The notes below the pieces were generated by a model, which was not told the DNA's origin, searched no databases, and saw nothing but the letters and a program-made list of their open reading frames with translations. The position numbers and the translations under genes are program-made. Below are positions 1 to 5,996 of a DNA stretch of 6,093 bases, in pieces. The stretch is taken from contig JAHEJH010000070.1 in the NCBI GenBank assembly GCA_024638905.1, positions 1 to 6,093 of the forward strand, written 5' to 3'. The DNA comes from Luminiphilus sp. (lineage in GTDB: Bacteria; Pseudomonadota; Gammaproteobacteria; Pseudomonadales; Halieaceae). Numbering within the stretch: position 1 is the first letter of the stretch; each line of letters opens with the position of its first letter.

Positions 1-50
1 GCGGAGCGGTAAAGTAGTACCGTCTCGCTGGCGTGTGTTCGAGGTGATAT

Positions 51-79
51 TTGACACCTGTATGTAAAAGTCGGATAAC
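51..79 (+). promoter_or_regulatory. Sigma70-type promoter of the AraC-family gene
   Basis: A perfect -35 box TTGACA (51-56) is followed after exactly 17 bp by GATAAC (74-79), which matches four of six consensus -10 positions. Transcription would start near 86 and give a leader of about 35 nt, A-rich and without obvious structure. The rest of 1-121 shows no gene. The first bases could be the tail of an upstream ORF, but this cannot be decided. No operator repeat was recognised. Confidence 0.65.
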
Positions 80-121
80 TCATTAAAAGAACGAAGAAAA
101 ACCGCGAAGGGGCAAGGCTTA

Positions 122-1129
122 ATGGGTCAAGCAATCAGTACCTCTTCACTCTGGGGCGCGCATACGCTAATGGATTCAGCGTCGCGTCTGGAGAGTTTCG
201 AGACCATCATTGATTCAGCTTTTATTCCCGGTGGACTGGGCCCGATGCTCATGTCGCCTGATATTGCAAAGTGTCTGGATGCGCTCTGCGCCGACTCCAA
301 CCTCCCTTTACTGAAGCTCGCTGAGGCTCAGGATCACCGGGTGGGCGGCGTGATGACGCCGCTGATTGAGCGATCAGAAACGGTCGCCGACGCGCTGCGA
401 GTCGTTCTGATGTTCAACTGCCGCCATGCCGAGCCGCTTTATTGGACGGGCAGCATGCGGGGTGATCATGCGGCCTTCACTGCGTGGCTGGACCGGGCTG
501 CGGAAATGTCTATCTCCCAGGCGGAGCGCATTTGCGTATTGGGTGTATTCCAGCTGGTGGCGGGTTTTAAATCCGCGTTGGGCGACGCGTTTCAACCGAC
601 GTTGATACGAATCAGGCCCTGCTGGTCGGGTACCGACTGGCCCAGCCATTTTCTGGGAGTGCCGATTGAGGCCAATGCGCCGGAAACCGAGTTGCTGCTG
701 ACGCGCGCCTGTCTGACGCAGCCCAATCCTTTGAAACGGCAATTACATGAACCGCCCGAACTGATCGCCGAACTGGATCGTTATCAGGAGGATGCCAAGA
801 TGGCGTTACTCCGAAATGACACATGCAGTTGGATACGCGGCCACTTACCCACCGGGACTTGTGACCTGACGCAGCTGGCGGCCCGACTCAACTGTGACAA
901 GCGCACCCTGCAGCGCCGTTTCGAGCGCGAGTTATCCTGTCGTTTTTCTGATCTGGTCGATGATGTGCGGGCTGAAATGTGTCTGCTACTGCTGGAGAGC
1001 GGGGTGTTTCCGATGCAGGCGATCGCCGAACAGCTGGGCTACGCTACATCTGGTAACTTCAGCCGCTTCTTCCAGCGGCGCTTTGGCTGCACGCCGCGGG
1101 ATTGGACTCGATTGGCTCTAACAGCCTGA
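122..1129 (+). CDS. AraC-family transcriptional regulator (arabinose-binding-like N-terminus plus C-terminal double HTH)
   Basis: This 335-residue protein is probably a cytoplasmic DNA-binding regulator that responds to an unknown small molecule. Its C-terminus is a typical AraC/XylS domain. The first helix-turn-helix lies around residues 248-267 (DLTQLAARLNCDKRTLQRRF). The second lies around 297-320, with the family signature AIAEQLGYATSGNFSRFFQR followed by FGCTPRDW. The N-terminal 200 residues resemble the 'arabinose-binding domain of AraC' type found in OruR-like regulators; this assignment rests on general look and length and is less certain. The ATG at 122 has a good SD (AAGGGG, 107-112, 9 nt away) and lies behind a good promoter. 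Tandem stops TGA TAG end the gene. The next gene, infC, is about 160 bp away with its own likely promoter, so this is probably a single-gene unit with no link to translation. Its target and ligand cannot be told from the window, and any self-regulation is speculation. Confidence 0.9.
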   Translation: MGQAISTSSLWGAHTLMDSASRLESFETIIDSAFIPGGLGPMLMSPDIAKCLDALCADSNLPLLKLAEAQDHRVGGVMTPLIERSETVADALRVVLMFNCRHAEPLYWTGSMRGDHAAFTAWLDRAAEMSISQAERICVLGVFQLVAGFKSALGDAFQPTLIRIRPCWSGTDWPSHFLGVPIEANAPETELLLTRACLTQPNPLKRQLHEPPELIAELDRYQEDAKMALLRNDTCSWIRGHLPTGTCDLTQLAARLNCDKRTLQRRFERELSCRFSDLVDDVRAEMCLLLLESGVFPMQAIAEQLGYATSGNFSRFFQRRFGCTPRDWTRLALTA

Positions 1130-1131
1130 TA

Positions 1132-1150
1132 GCGCCCCGAGGCGCAATTT
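1132..1150 (+). terminator. Possible intrinsic terminator after the AraC-family gene
   Basis: A perfect 5-bp GC stem, GCGCC (1132-1136) and GGCGC (1141-1145), closes a CCGA tetraloop directly behind the stop codons and is followed by AATTT. The T-tract is short and interrupted, so termination may be partial. More T-rich sequence follows at 1156-1169. Confidence 0.45.
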
Positions 1151-1167
1151 GTCGGCTTTCTTTTCCC

Positions 1168-1196
1168 TTGTGAATCCCCTTTTCGGGCAGTAAACT
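1168..1196 (+). promoter_or_regulatory. Candidate sigma70-type promoter of the infC operon
   Basis: TTGTGA (1168-1173; four of six -35 matches) and TAAACT (1191-1196; four of six -10 matches) are separated by exactly 17 bp. It lies just after the putative terminator of the AraC gene. Start of transcription would fall near 1203, so the structured leader beginning at 1207 would be the 5' end of the mRNA. thrS, which carries infC promoters in E. coli, is not next to infC here, so a local promoter is expected. The motif match alone is moderate. Confidence 0.5.
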
Positions 1197-1206
1197 CGCG
1201 CTCCTG

Positions 1207-1268
1207 TTTGCGTTGGAGGAAGTGCCTGATTGTGTTCAGAAGCTCGGATAACTACCTCCAACCGCGAA
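1207..1268 (+). promoter_or_regulatory. Structured infC leader: long-range stem enclosing a small hairpin
   Basis: GTTGGAGG (1212-1219) is exactly complementary to CCTCCAAC (1255-1262). After one bulged C (1263) the pairing continues for five more pairs (1207-1211 with 1264-1268, one G-U), giving 13 bp in all. The enclosed loop contains a small inner hairpin, CTGA (1226-1229) with TCAG (1236-1239). The 5' arm carries a near-perfect Shine-Dalgarno sequence (GGAGGA, 1215-1220), and the 3' arm ends about 10 nt before the infC ribosome-binding region. The pairing is read directly from the sequence. A regulatory role is inference, and it matches no leader family I recognise. Confidence 0.45.
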
Positions 1269-1295
1269 ACCTTGATGGGAGAGAGGCAGTATTAA
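1230..1295 (+). other. Possible upstream ORF (21 codons) overlapping the infC start
   Basis: A TTG at 1230 lies 9 nt after the strong SD-like GGAGGA (1215-1220) and opens a frame of 21 sense codons that ends with TAA at 1293-1295. This stop overlaps the infC ATT (1291-1293) by one base, the geometry of translational coupling. An internal ATG (1275) in the same frame would give a six-codon version. The peptide has no signal or membrane segment and no run of a single amino acid. Other weak starts (GTG 1222, GTG 1232) compete for the same SD, so the ORF is uncertain. Confidence 0.22.
1278..1286 (+). promoter_or_regulatory. Ribosome-binding region of infC
   Basis: GGAG (1278-1281) lies 9 nt and GAGG (1283-1286) 4 nt before the ATT start. 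The site is purine-rich but weaker than the GGAGGA further upstream at 1215. It supports initiation at the ATT, because the infC frame is closed by a TGA at 1273-1275 and has no ATG, GTG or TTG between that stop and 1390. Confidence 0.55.
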
Positions 1296-1818
1296 GAGCG
1301 AGAGCAACAGTAAAAAGGCGCTGACCAACGATCAGATCACGGCGGAGAATGTCCGCCTGGTCAACGAAAAGGGCGAGCAGGTTGGTATTGTGACCAATGC
1401 TGAGGCCCAAGCGGCTGCGGAATCCGTCGGCATGGATCTGGTAATGATGGCGGAGAACGACCCGCCCGTCTGCAAGATCATGGACTACGGCAAGCATGTG
1501 TTTGAGTCCAAGAAGCAGAAGGCCGCGCAACGCAAACGCGCCAAGCGCACCCAGATCAAGGAAATGAAGTTTCGTCCAGGGACGGAGGAAGGAGACTATC
1601 AGGTAAAGCTGCGCAACCTGACGCGTTTCCTCGAAAATGGCGATAAGGCCAAAGTCACGCTGCGGTATCGCGGACGCGAAATGGCCCACCAGGAAATCGG
1701 CATGGAGTTACTCAAGCGAGTAGAAGCCGATCTGGTCGAGTTGGGTAGTGTCGAGCAGTTCCCGAAAATGGAAGGCCGACAACTGACAATGGTGATTGCC
1801 CCCAAAAAACGGAGTTAG
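1291..1818 (+). CDS. infC: Translation initiation factor IF3, ATT start
   Basis: IF3 binds the 30S subunit, keeps it apart from 50S and checks start-codon and initiator-tRNA pairing. The 175-residue product is close to the E. coli length of 180. The N-terminal domain (about residues 8-75) shows NDQITAENVRLV, GEQVGIVT and PPVCKIMDYGK. A lysine-rich linker follows (about 76-95). The C-terminal domain shows IKEMKFRPGTEEGDYQVKLR, KVTLRYRGREMAHQ and a basic APKKRS end. The GTG at 1390 would delete 33 residues, including the conserved N-terminal strand, so I chose the ATT at 1291, the only fitting start after the in-frame TGA at 1273. infC is known to start at AUU in enterobacteria, where IF3 represses its own translation by rejecting this codon; the same control is likely here. 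It is the first gene of the operon in this window, 78 bp before rpmI. Confidence 0.95.
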   Translation: MKSESNSKKALTNDQITAENVRLVNEKGEQVGIVTNAEAQAAAESVGMDLVMMAENDPPVCKIMDYGKHVFESKKQKAAQRKRAKRTQIKEMKFRPGTEEGDYQVKLRNLTRFLENGDKAKVTLRYRGREMAHQEIGMELLKRVEADLVELGSVEQFPKMEGRQLTMVIAPKKRS

Positions 1819-1819
1819 T

Positions 1820-1877
1820 GGCCCGTGAATGCCCTGACATCCGATTAAGTTAACCACGGCCGATTATTCGGTGCGTG
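1820..1877 (+). promoter_or_regulatory. infC-rpmI gap with two alternative hairpins, candidate L20 feedback site
   Basis: A compact hairpin spans 1855-1877: CACG with CGTG and CCGA with TCGG around a TTAT loop, with one G-U pair and one bulge. It ends 7 nt before the rpmI SD. Its 5' arm (CACGGCC, 1855-1861) can instead pair with GGCCCGTG (1820-1827), leaving one bulged C, so the two folds exclude each other. In E. coli ribosomal protein L20 represses rpmI and rplT by binding a pseudoknot in the infC-rpmI region. The location fits, but similarity to the L20 target in 23S rRNA was not established. Confidence 0.4.
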
Positions 1878-1896
1878 CCAATGCGGAGTAGTAAAC

Positions 1897-2091
1897 ATGC
1901 CAAAAGCAAAAATTCACAGCGGGGCCGCGAAGCGGTTCAAGAAAACGGCAGGTGGTTATAAGCGTAAGAGCGCTTATAAGAGCCACATCCTGACCAAAAT
2001 GACGACCAAGCGGAAGCGTCAGTTGCGTGGAACCTCGATGATTCATAAGTCGGACGAGGTTTTGATCGATCGCATGCTGCGCGCCAAATAA
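1897..2091 (+). CDS. rpmI: Large-subunit ribosomal protein bL35
   Basis: This 64-residue, strongly basic protein is a structural component of the 50S subunit. It shows the L35 pattern throughout: MPKAKIHSGAAKRFKKTAGG at the start, then SHILTKMTTKRKRQLRGTSM, and a short C-terminal part. The length equals the family norm (E. coli 65). The ATG has a clear SD (GGAG, 1885-1888, 8 nt away). It lies between infC and rplT, 28 bp before the latter, and is expected to be translated together with rplT and to share L20-mediated repression. Confidence 0.97.
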   Translation: MPKAKIHSGAAKRFKKTAGGYKRKSAYKSHILTKMTTKRKRQLRGTSMIHKSDEVLIDRMLRAK

Positions 2092-2119
2092 CGCTTCAAC
2101 GTATCAGGAGAACTGACCT

Positions 2120-2479
2120 ATGCCTCGCGTAAAACGTGGAGTGACGGCGCATCGCCGTCACAAGAAAATTCTGAAGAAAGCCAAGGGCTACTATGGCGCG
2201 CGATCTCGCGTGTTCCGGGTTGCCAAGCAGGCTGTCACCAAAGCAGGGCAATACGCCTATCGTGATCGTCGGCAGCGCAAGCGCCAGTTCCGCGCGCTGT
2301 GGATCACCCGCATCAACGCGCAGTCGCGTGCTAATGGGTTGACCTACAGCCGCCTGATCAATGGCCTCAAGCGGGCTGATGTGGCGCTGGATCGACGCGT
2401 ACTGGCAGACCTTGCGGTGCACGACAAAGAAGCGTTCTCTGCAGTGGTAGAGCGCGCTCGCACTGCTCTGGCGGCCTGA
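2120..2479 (+). CDS. rplT: Large-subunit ribosomal protein bL20
   Basis: L20 binds 23S rRNA early in 50S assembly; in E. coli it is also the translational repressor of rpmI-rplT. The 119-residue product (E. coli 118) opens with the typical MPRVKRGVTAHRRHKKILKK, followed by AKGYYGARSRVFRVAKQAV, then RDRRQRKRQFRALWITRINA and the globular RNA-binding half ending in ARTALAA. The basic N-terminal extension that threads into the ribosome is intact. The start is set by AGGAG (2106-2110) 9 nt before ATG. Tandem stops TGA TAA end the gene. The strong hairpin terminator downstream may end part of the infC-rpmI-rplT transcripts here. Confidence 0.97.
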   Translation: MPRVKRGVTAHRRHKKILKKAKGYYGARSRVFRVAKQAVTKAGQYAYRDRRQRKRQFRALWITRINAQSRANGLTYSRLINGLKRADVALDRRVLADLAVHDKEAFSAVVERARTALAA

Positions 2480-2518
2480 TAATTCCGATTGCGACATTGT
2501 TCGCCGGGTTGAGTCACG

Positions 2519-2546
2519 AAAGGGGAGGCGGTTGTCTCCCTTTTTT
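2519..2546 (+). terminator. Intrinsic terminator or attenuator between rplT and pheS
   Basis: GGGAG (2523-2527) pairs with CTCCC (2536-2540). The stem extends outward by a G-U pair and three A-U pairs (2519-2522 with 2541-2544), and inward by a G-U and a G-C pair closing a GGTT loop. Six T residues (2541-2546) follow the core stem. In E. coli the pheST attenuator lies at this place behind the Phe-rich leader peptide pheM. Within 2480-2518 I find no such leader ORF and only a weak 4-bp hairpin (GCGA 2491-2494 with TCGC 2501-2504), so how readthrough would be controlled is unclear. Confidence 0.8.
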
Positions 2547-2549
2547 GTG

Positions 2550-2579
2550 TTGACACCTGTCGGGGCGACTCCGCAACAT
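2550..2579 (+). promoter_or_regulatory. Possible internal promoter before pheS
   Basis: A perfect -35 hexamer TTGACA (2550-2555) directly follows the terminator. At 17-18 bp distance only poor -10 matches exist (GCAACA 2573-2578, CAACAT 2574-2579, about three of six). If used, transcription would begin almost at the pheS ATG. The location after a terminator is suggestive, but the weak -10 keeps confidence low. Confidence 0.25.
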
Positions 2580-2586
2580 CGAAACG

Positions 2587-3606
2587 ATGCAAGCACTGGA
2601 CGATCTTAAAGCCGAAGCGATTGCTGCCATTGAGTCAGCGGAGGATTCGGCCGCGCTCGAGAAATTGCGCGTCGAGTGGCTGGGTAAAAAGGGCCGCGTC
2701 ACCGATCTGCTGAAATCCCTTGGTCAGTTGAACGCTGTCGAGCGACCCAAGGTCGGCGCCGAGATCAATGCCGTGAAGCAGCTCCTCAATGAGCAGATCA
2801 GCGAGCGCAAAGAGACGCTGCAGCAGGCAGCTATCGCCGCGCAATTGTCAGCTGAGGCGCTCGATGTGACCTTGCCGGGTCGGCGCGAGGACTTAGGCGC
2901 GCTGCATCCCATTACCCGCACGATTGACCGCATGGCGGAGTATTTCGCTGGGCTGGGTTTCGAGGTCGTGGAAGGGCCCGAGATTGAAGACGATTATCAC
3001 AACTTCGAAGCGCTCAATATTCCCGCGCATCATCCGGCCCGGGCCATGCACGACACCTTCTACATTGACGACACCCACGTGCTGCGTACCCACACCTCAG
3101 GGGTGCAGGTGCGCACCATGGAAACCCGGGAGCCCCCGCTGAGGGTGATTTGCCCGGGCCGCGTCTATCGGTGTGATTCTGATTTAACCCATTCGCCCAT
3201 GTTTCATCAGGTCGAGGGCCTGCTGATTGATGAGGACGTCAGCTTCGGCCAGCTGAAGGGCATCATTCAGGACTTTTTACACGCGTTCTTCGAGCAAGAC
3301 GCGCTGGCGGTGCGCTTTCGTCCGTCTTATTTTCCTTTCACCGAGCCCTCCGCAGAGGTGGACATCCAGTGCGTGAAGTGCGCGGGCGAGGGGTGCCGGA
3401 TCTGTAGTGGTACCGGCTGGTTGGAGGTTATGGGCTGCGGCATGGTGCATCCAAGGGTGCTGGAGATGAGCGGCGTGGACACCGAGCGCTTTCAGGGTTT
3501 TGCCTTTGGCATGGGCGTAGAGCGTTTAGCGATGCTGCGTTATGGCATCGGCGACCTGCGGCTCAATTTTGAGAACGATCTGCGCTTTCTCGCGCAGTTC
3601 CGGTGA
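2587..3606 (+). CDS. pheS: Phenylalanyl-tRNA synthetase alpha subunit
   Basis: PheS is the catalytic half of the cytoplasmic alpha2-beta2 enzyme that activates phenylalanine with ATP and charges tRNA-Phe. The N-terminal coiled-coil arm that contacts tRNA covers about residues 1-90. The class II core starts at LHPITRTIDR (106-115). It includes HTSGVQVRTM (169-178), motif 2 at GRVYRCDSDLTHSPMFHQVE (191-210), FRPSYFPFTEPSAEVD (244-259) and motif 3 FAFGMGVERLAMLRYG (305-320). Ala306 in the GFAFGMG stretch corresponds to the residue known to shape the Phe pocket in E. coli. Between SAEVD and WLEVMGCGMVHP sits a four-cysteine insert (Cys262, 265, 270, 273), absent in E. coli but present in many other bacterial PheS; this explains the 339 residues versus 327. 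The ATG at 2587 has no visible SD. The frame upstream is closed by a TGA at 2551 with no ATG, GTG or TTG between, so this start is retained. Confidence 0.97.
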   Translation: MQALDDLKAEAIAAIESAEDSAALEKLRVEWLGKKGRVTDLLKSLGQLNAVERPKVGAEINAVKQLLNEQISERKETLQQAAIAAQLSAEALDVTLPGRREDLGALHPITRTIDRMAEYFAGLGFEVVEGPEIEDDYHNFEALNIPAHHPARAMHDTFYIDDTHVLRTHTSGVQVRTMETREPPLRVICPGRVYRCDSDLTHSPMFHQVEGLLIDEDVSFGQLKGIIQDFLHAFFEQDALAVRFRPSYFPFTEPSAEVDIQCVKCAGEGCRICSGTGWLEVMGCGMVHPRVLEMSGVDTERFQGFAFGMGVERLAMLRYGIGDLRLNFENDLRFLAQFR

Positions 3607-3615
3607 GGTGACGGC

Positions 3616-5988
3616 GTGATTCTGTCTGAAAATTGGCTGCGGGAGTGGGTAAACCCCGACCTCGACGCTGAGGCGCTGGCGCACACCCTGACCATGGCGG
3701 GTCTGGAGGTGGATGCGGTGACACCGCTGGCCGACGGTCTCAGTGGTGTTGTTGTGGCGGAGATCGTTTCGGCTGAACCGCACCCCGATGCGGACAAGCT
3801 GCGCGTGTGTAGCGTGAATACCGGCACTGAGACGGTACAGATTGTCTGCGGTGCACCTAATGCCGCCGCGGGCCTCAAGGCGCCACTGGCGCAACCCGGT
3901 GCCAAGCTGCCCGGCGGCATCAAAATCAAAAAGGCCAAGCTGCGCGGTATTGAGTCCCAGGGCATGCTGTGCTCCGGAGCCGAACTGAACCTATCGGAAG
4001 ACCACGACGGGTTACTCGCGCTGGCGGCGGATGCGCCGGTGGGCACGCCTATTGAAGACTATCTTGATCTCAATGATCGGCTGATTGAAATCGGGTTGAC
4101 GCCGAACCGTGCGGACTGTCTCAGTATCGCGGGCGTCGCCCGCGATCTGGCGGTAGCTGCGGGCGCTGAGATGAGCGCGCCTGTACTGGAGGCGGTGCTA
4201 GCGACGATCGATCAAACCTTACCTATTGAGATCACGGCGCCGGCTGACTGTCCCCGTTATCTGGGGCGCGTTATCCGGGATGTCGATGTCTCCCGGCCGA
4301 CACCGCTATATATGGTGGAGCGATTGCGGCGTGCCGGTATCCGGTCGATCGATGCGGTGGTGGACATCACCAATTACGTGATGCTCGAGCTCGGCCAGCC
4401 ACTGCATGCCTTTGATCTCGACGCGCTGGAAGGCGGTATTAGGGTCCGCAAGGCCCAGCCCGAGGAGCGCATCACGCTGCTCGACGGCGAAGAACGCACA
4501 TTAACGTCAGACACCCTGGTGATTGCCGATCATCAGAAAGCCCTCGCCATGGCAGGCATCATGGGTGGAGAGGGCAGCGGCATCAGTGCTGAGACCCGTC
4601 ATCTTTTTCTCGAAGCCGCCTTTTTTGCCCCCGACCTGATGGCGGGTCGGGCACGGCATTATGGCCTGCACACCGATGCGTCCCATCGTTACGAGCGGGG
4701 AGTGGACCCCGAGCTGGCCTATCAGGCAGTCGAGCGTGCGACACAGCTGTTCTTGGAGTGTGTCGGCGGCGAGGCGGGGCCGGTAACGGATGTGACGTCA
4801 TCGACAGATTTACCCCAACGCGAGCCTGTCACCCTGAAAGCGGCCTCGATCCGACGGATGTTGGGCATTGATCTGGCGTCCGATGAAGTGACGCGGATTT
4901 TTACAGGCTTGGGTTTTGCAGTCGAGGCCAACGCAGACGGCGAGAGCTGGCTTTGCACTGCCCCCAGTTGGCGCTTTGACATGGGCCGTGAGGCCGATCT
5001 GCTGGAGGAAATTGCGCGCATTCATGGCTACGACAACATTCCAGTTGAGCCTGTTCGCGGCGCTGCGTCAGCCGGTGCCGTGGCGGAATCCGTAACGCCG
5101 CAATCAGTGATCAAGCAGCGGCTGGTTGCCCGGGGCTTCAATGAAGCCATCACCTTCAGCTTTGTGAGTCCCGAGCTTCAGCAGCTGATCGACCCGGAGA
5201 TCGAGCCAGTCGCATTGAAAAACCCGATTTCCAGTGATCTTGCGGTGATGCGCACCTCTCTGATTCCGGGCTTGCTGGGCGCGGCGGCGCATAATATTAA
5301 TCGCCAGCAAACTAGAGTGCGACTGTTTGAGACGGGCTTGCGCTTTATGCCTGGCGAGTCGCTGGCGCAAACGCCCATGCTTGGGCTCTTGCTCTGTGGC
5401 CGTCGAATGCCTGAGAGCTGGTCGTCGAATGCGGAGTCAGTCGAATTCTACGACATGAAGGGCGAAATCGAGGCGTTGCTGCAAGCCGCCGATCAAACGC
5501 TGACATTCCATGCGGCAGTCAGGCCGGGTTTGCACGATGGGCAGACCGCAGAAATCTTATTGGAAGACGAGGTTGTCGGCGTCATGGGGCGGCTACATCC
5601 CAGCACAGCCAAGACACTCAACTTGCCGGAGCAGACCTTAGTTGCCGAACTGGAACTGGCGTCGGTAGTGAGGCGCGCCTTGCCGGATTACGAAGAAATT
5701 TCCAAGTTTCCTGAGGTCCGTCGGGACATTGCTGTGATCGTGAATCGAGAGACTCCGTCGGCTGCTGTGCTGGATGGCGCCCGGGCTGCAGCGGGCTCAT
5801 CGCTGGCGAGTGCAAGAATCTTTGACGTCTATGAGGGCGATGGCGTAGCAGAAAATGCGAAAAGTCTGGCCATTGGTTTGACTTTCCGTGATCAAAGTCG
5901 CACCCTAACCGATGAAGAGATCAACGAATCTCTGTCACAAGTTATTGAATCCTTGGGGGAAAAGCTGGGTGCCACATTACGGCACTGA
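3616..5988 (+). CDS. pheT: Phenylalanyl-tRNA synthetase beta subunit
   Basis: PheT completes the alpha2-beta2 synthetase, binds tRNA-Phe and hydrolyses misacylated Tyr-tRNA-Phe. It has 790 residues (E. coli 795). Visible domains in order: N-terminal MILSENWLREWVNP; an EMAP/Arc1-like tRNA-binding domain (about 39-150) with HPDADKLRVC and GIESQGMLCSGAEL; the B3/4 editing domain (about 211-386) with AVVDITNYVMLELGQPLHAF; the B5 domain (from about 401); the class II-like core (about 480-680) with LLEEIARIHGYDNIP and NPISSDLAVMRTSLIPGLL; and the C-terminal FDX-ACB anticodon-binding domain (about 692-789) with SKFPEVRRDIAVIV and VYEG. The GTG start at 3616 matches the conserved family N-terminus. 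Its SD (GAGGTG, 3605-3610) overlaps the pheS stop region, with only 9 bp between the genes, so tight co-translation is likely. The frame is uninterrupted. Confidence 0.97.
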   Translation: MILSENWLREWVNPDLDAEALAHTLTMAGLEVDAVTPLADGLSGVVVAEIVSAEPHPDADKLRVCSVNTGTETVQIVCGAPNAAAGLKAPLAQPGAKLPGGIKIKKAKLRGIESQGMLCSGAELNLSEDHDGLLALAADAPVGTPIEDYLDLNDRLIEIGLTPNRADCLSIAGVARDLAVAAGAEMSAPVLEAVLATIDQTLPIEITAPADCPRYLGRVIRDVDVSRPTPLYMVERLRRAGIRSIDAVVDITNYVMLELGQPLHAFDLDALEGGIRVRKAQPEERITLLDGEERTLTSDTLVIADHQKALAMAGIMGGEGSGISAETRHLFLEAAFFAPDLMAGRARHYGLHTDASHRYERGVDPELAYQAVERATQLFLECVGGEAGPVTDVTSSTDLPQREPVTLKAASIRRMLGIDLASDEVTRIFTGLGFAVEANADGESWLCTAPSWRFDMGREADLLEEIARIHGYDNIPVEPVRGAASAGAVAESVTPQSVIKQRLVARGFNEAITFSFVSPELQQLIDPEIEPVALKNPISSDLAVMRTSLIPGLLGAAAHNINRQQTRVRLFETGLRFMPGESLAQTPMLGLLLCGRRMPESWSSNAESVEFYDMKGEIEALLQAADQTLTFHAAVRPGLHDGQTAEILLEDEVVGVMGRLHPSTAKTLNLPEQTLVAELELASVVRRALPDYEEISKFPEVRRDIAVIVNRETPSAAVLDGARAAAGSSLASARIFDVYEGDGVAENAKSLAIGLTFRDQSRTLTDEEINESLSQVIESLGEKLGATLRH

Positions 5989-5996
5989 TCGAGGAC

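Noticed and set aside
1..12. Reading the first bases as the end of thrS (Ala-Glu-Arg-stop)
   Set aside because: Three codons give no evidence of identity, and the reading frame is unknown.
894..1121. Short + strand frame inside the AraC-family gene
   Set aside because: It overlaps the conserved HTH domain in another frame and its product has no recognisable features.
1244..1252. GGATAAC as -10 box of a second infC promoter
   Set aside because: No acceptable -35 hexamer lies 16-18 bp upstream; the pair at 1168-1196 fits much better.
1252..1689. Reverse-strand open frame of 145 codons opposite infC
   Set aside because: It lies antisense to a highly conserved gene, resembles no known protein and has no promoter or SD that I can support. 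It is a shadow of codon bias, as are the reverse frames in pheS and pheT.
1390..1818. Shorter infC starting at GTG 1390
   Set aside because: It would remove conserved N-terminal IF3 sequence (residues 1-33) that is clearly encoded from ATT 1291, and it has no better SD.
51..2560. An identical 11-mer TTGACACCTGT at 51-61 and 2550-2560, and a shared TCGGATAACT at 71-80 and 1244-1253
   Set aside because: Repeats of 10-11 bases are expected by chance in 6 kb, and the first pair simply contains a -35 consensus. The flanks do not match, so no common regulator site can be claimed.
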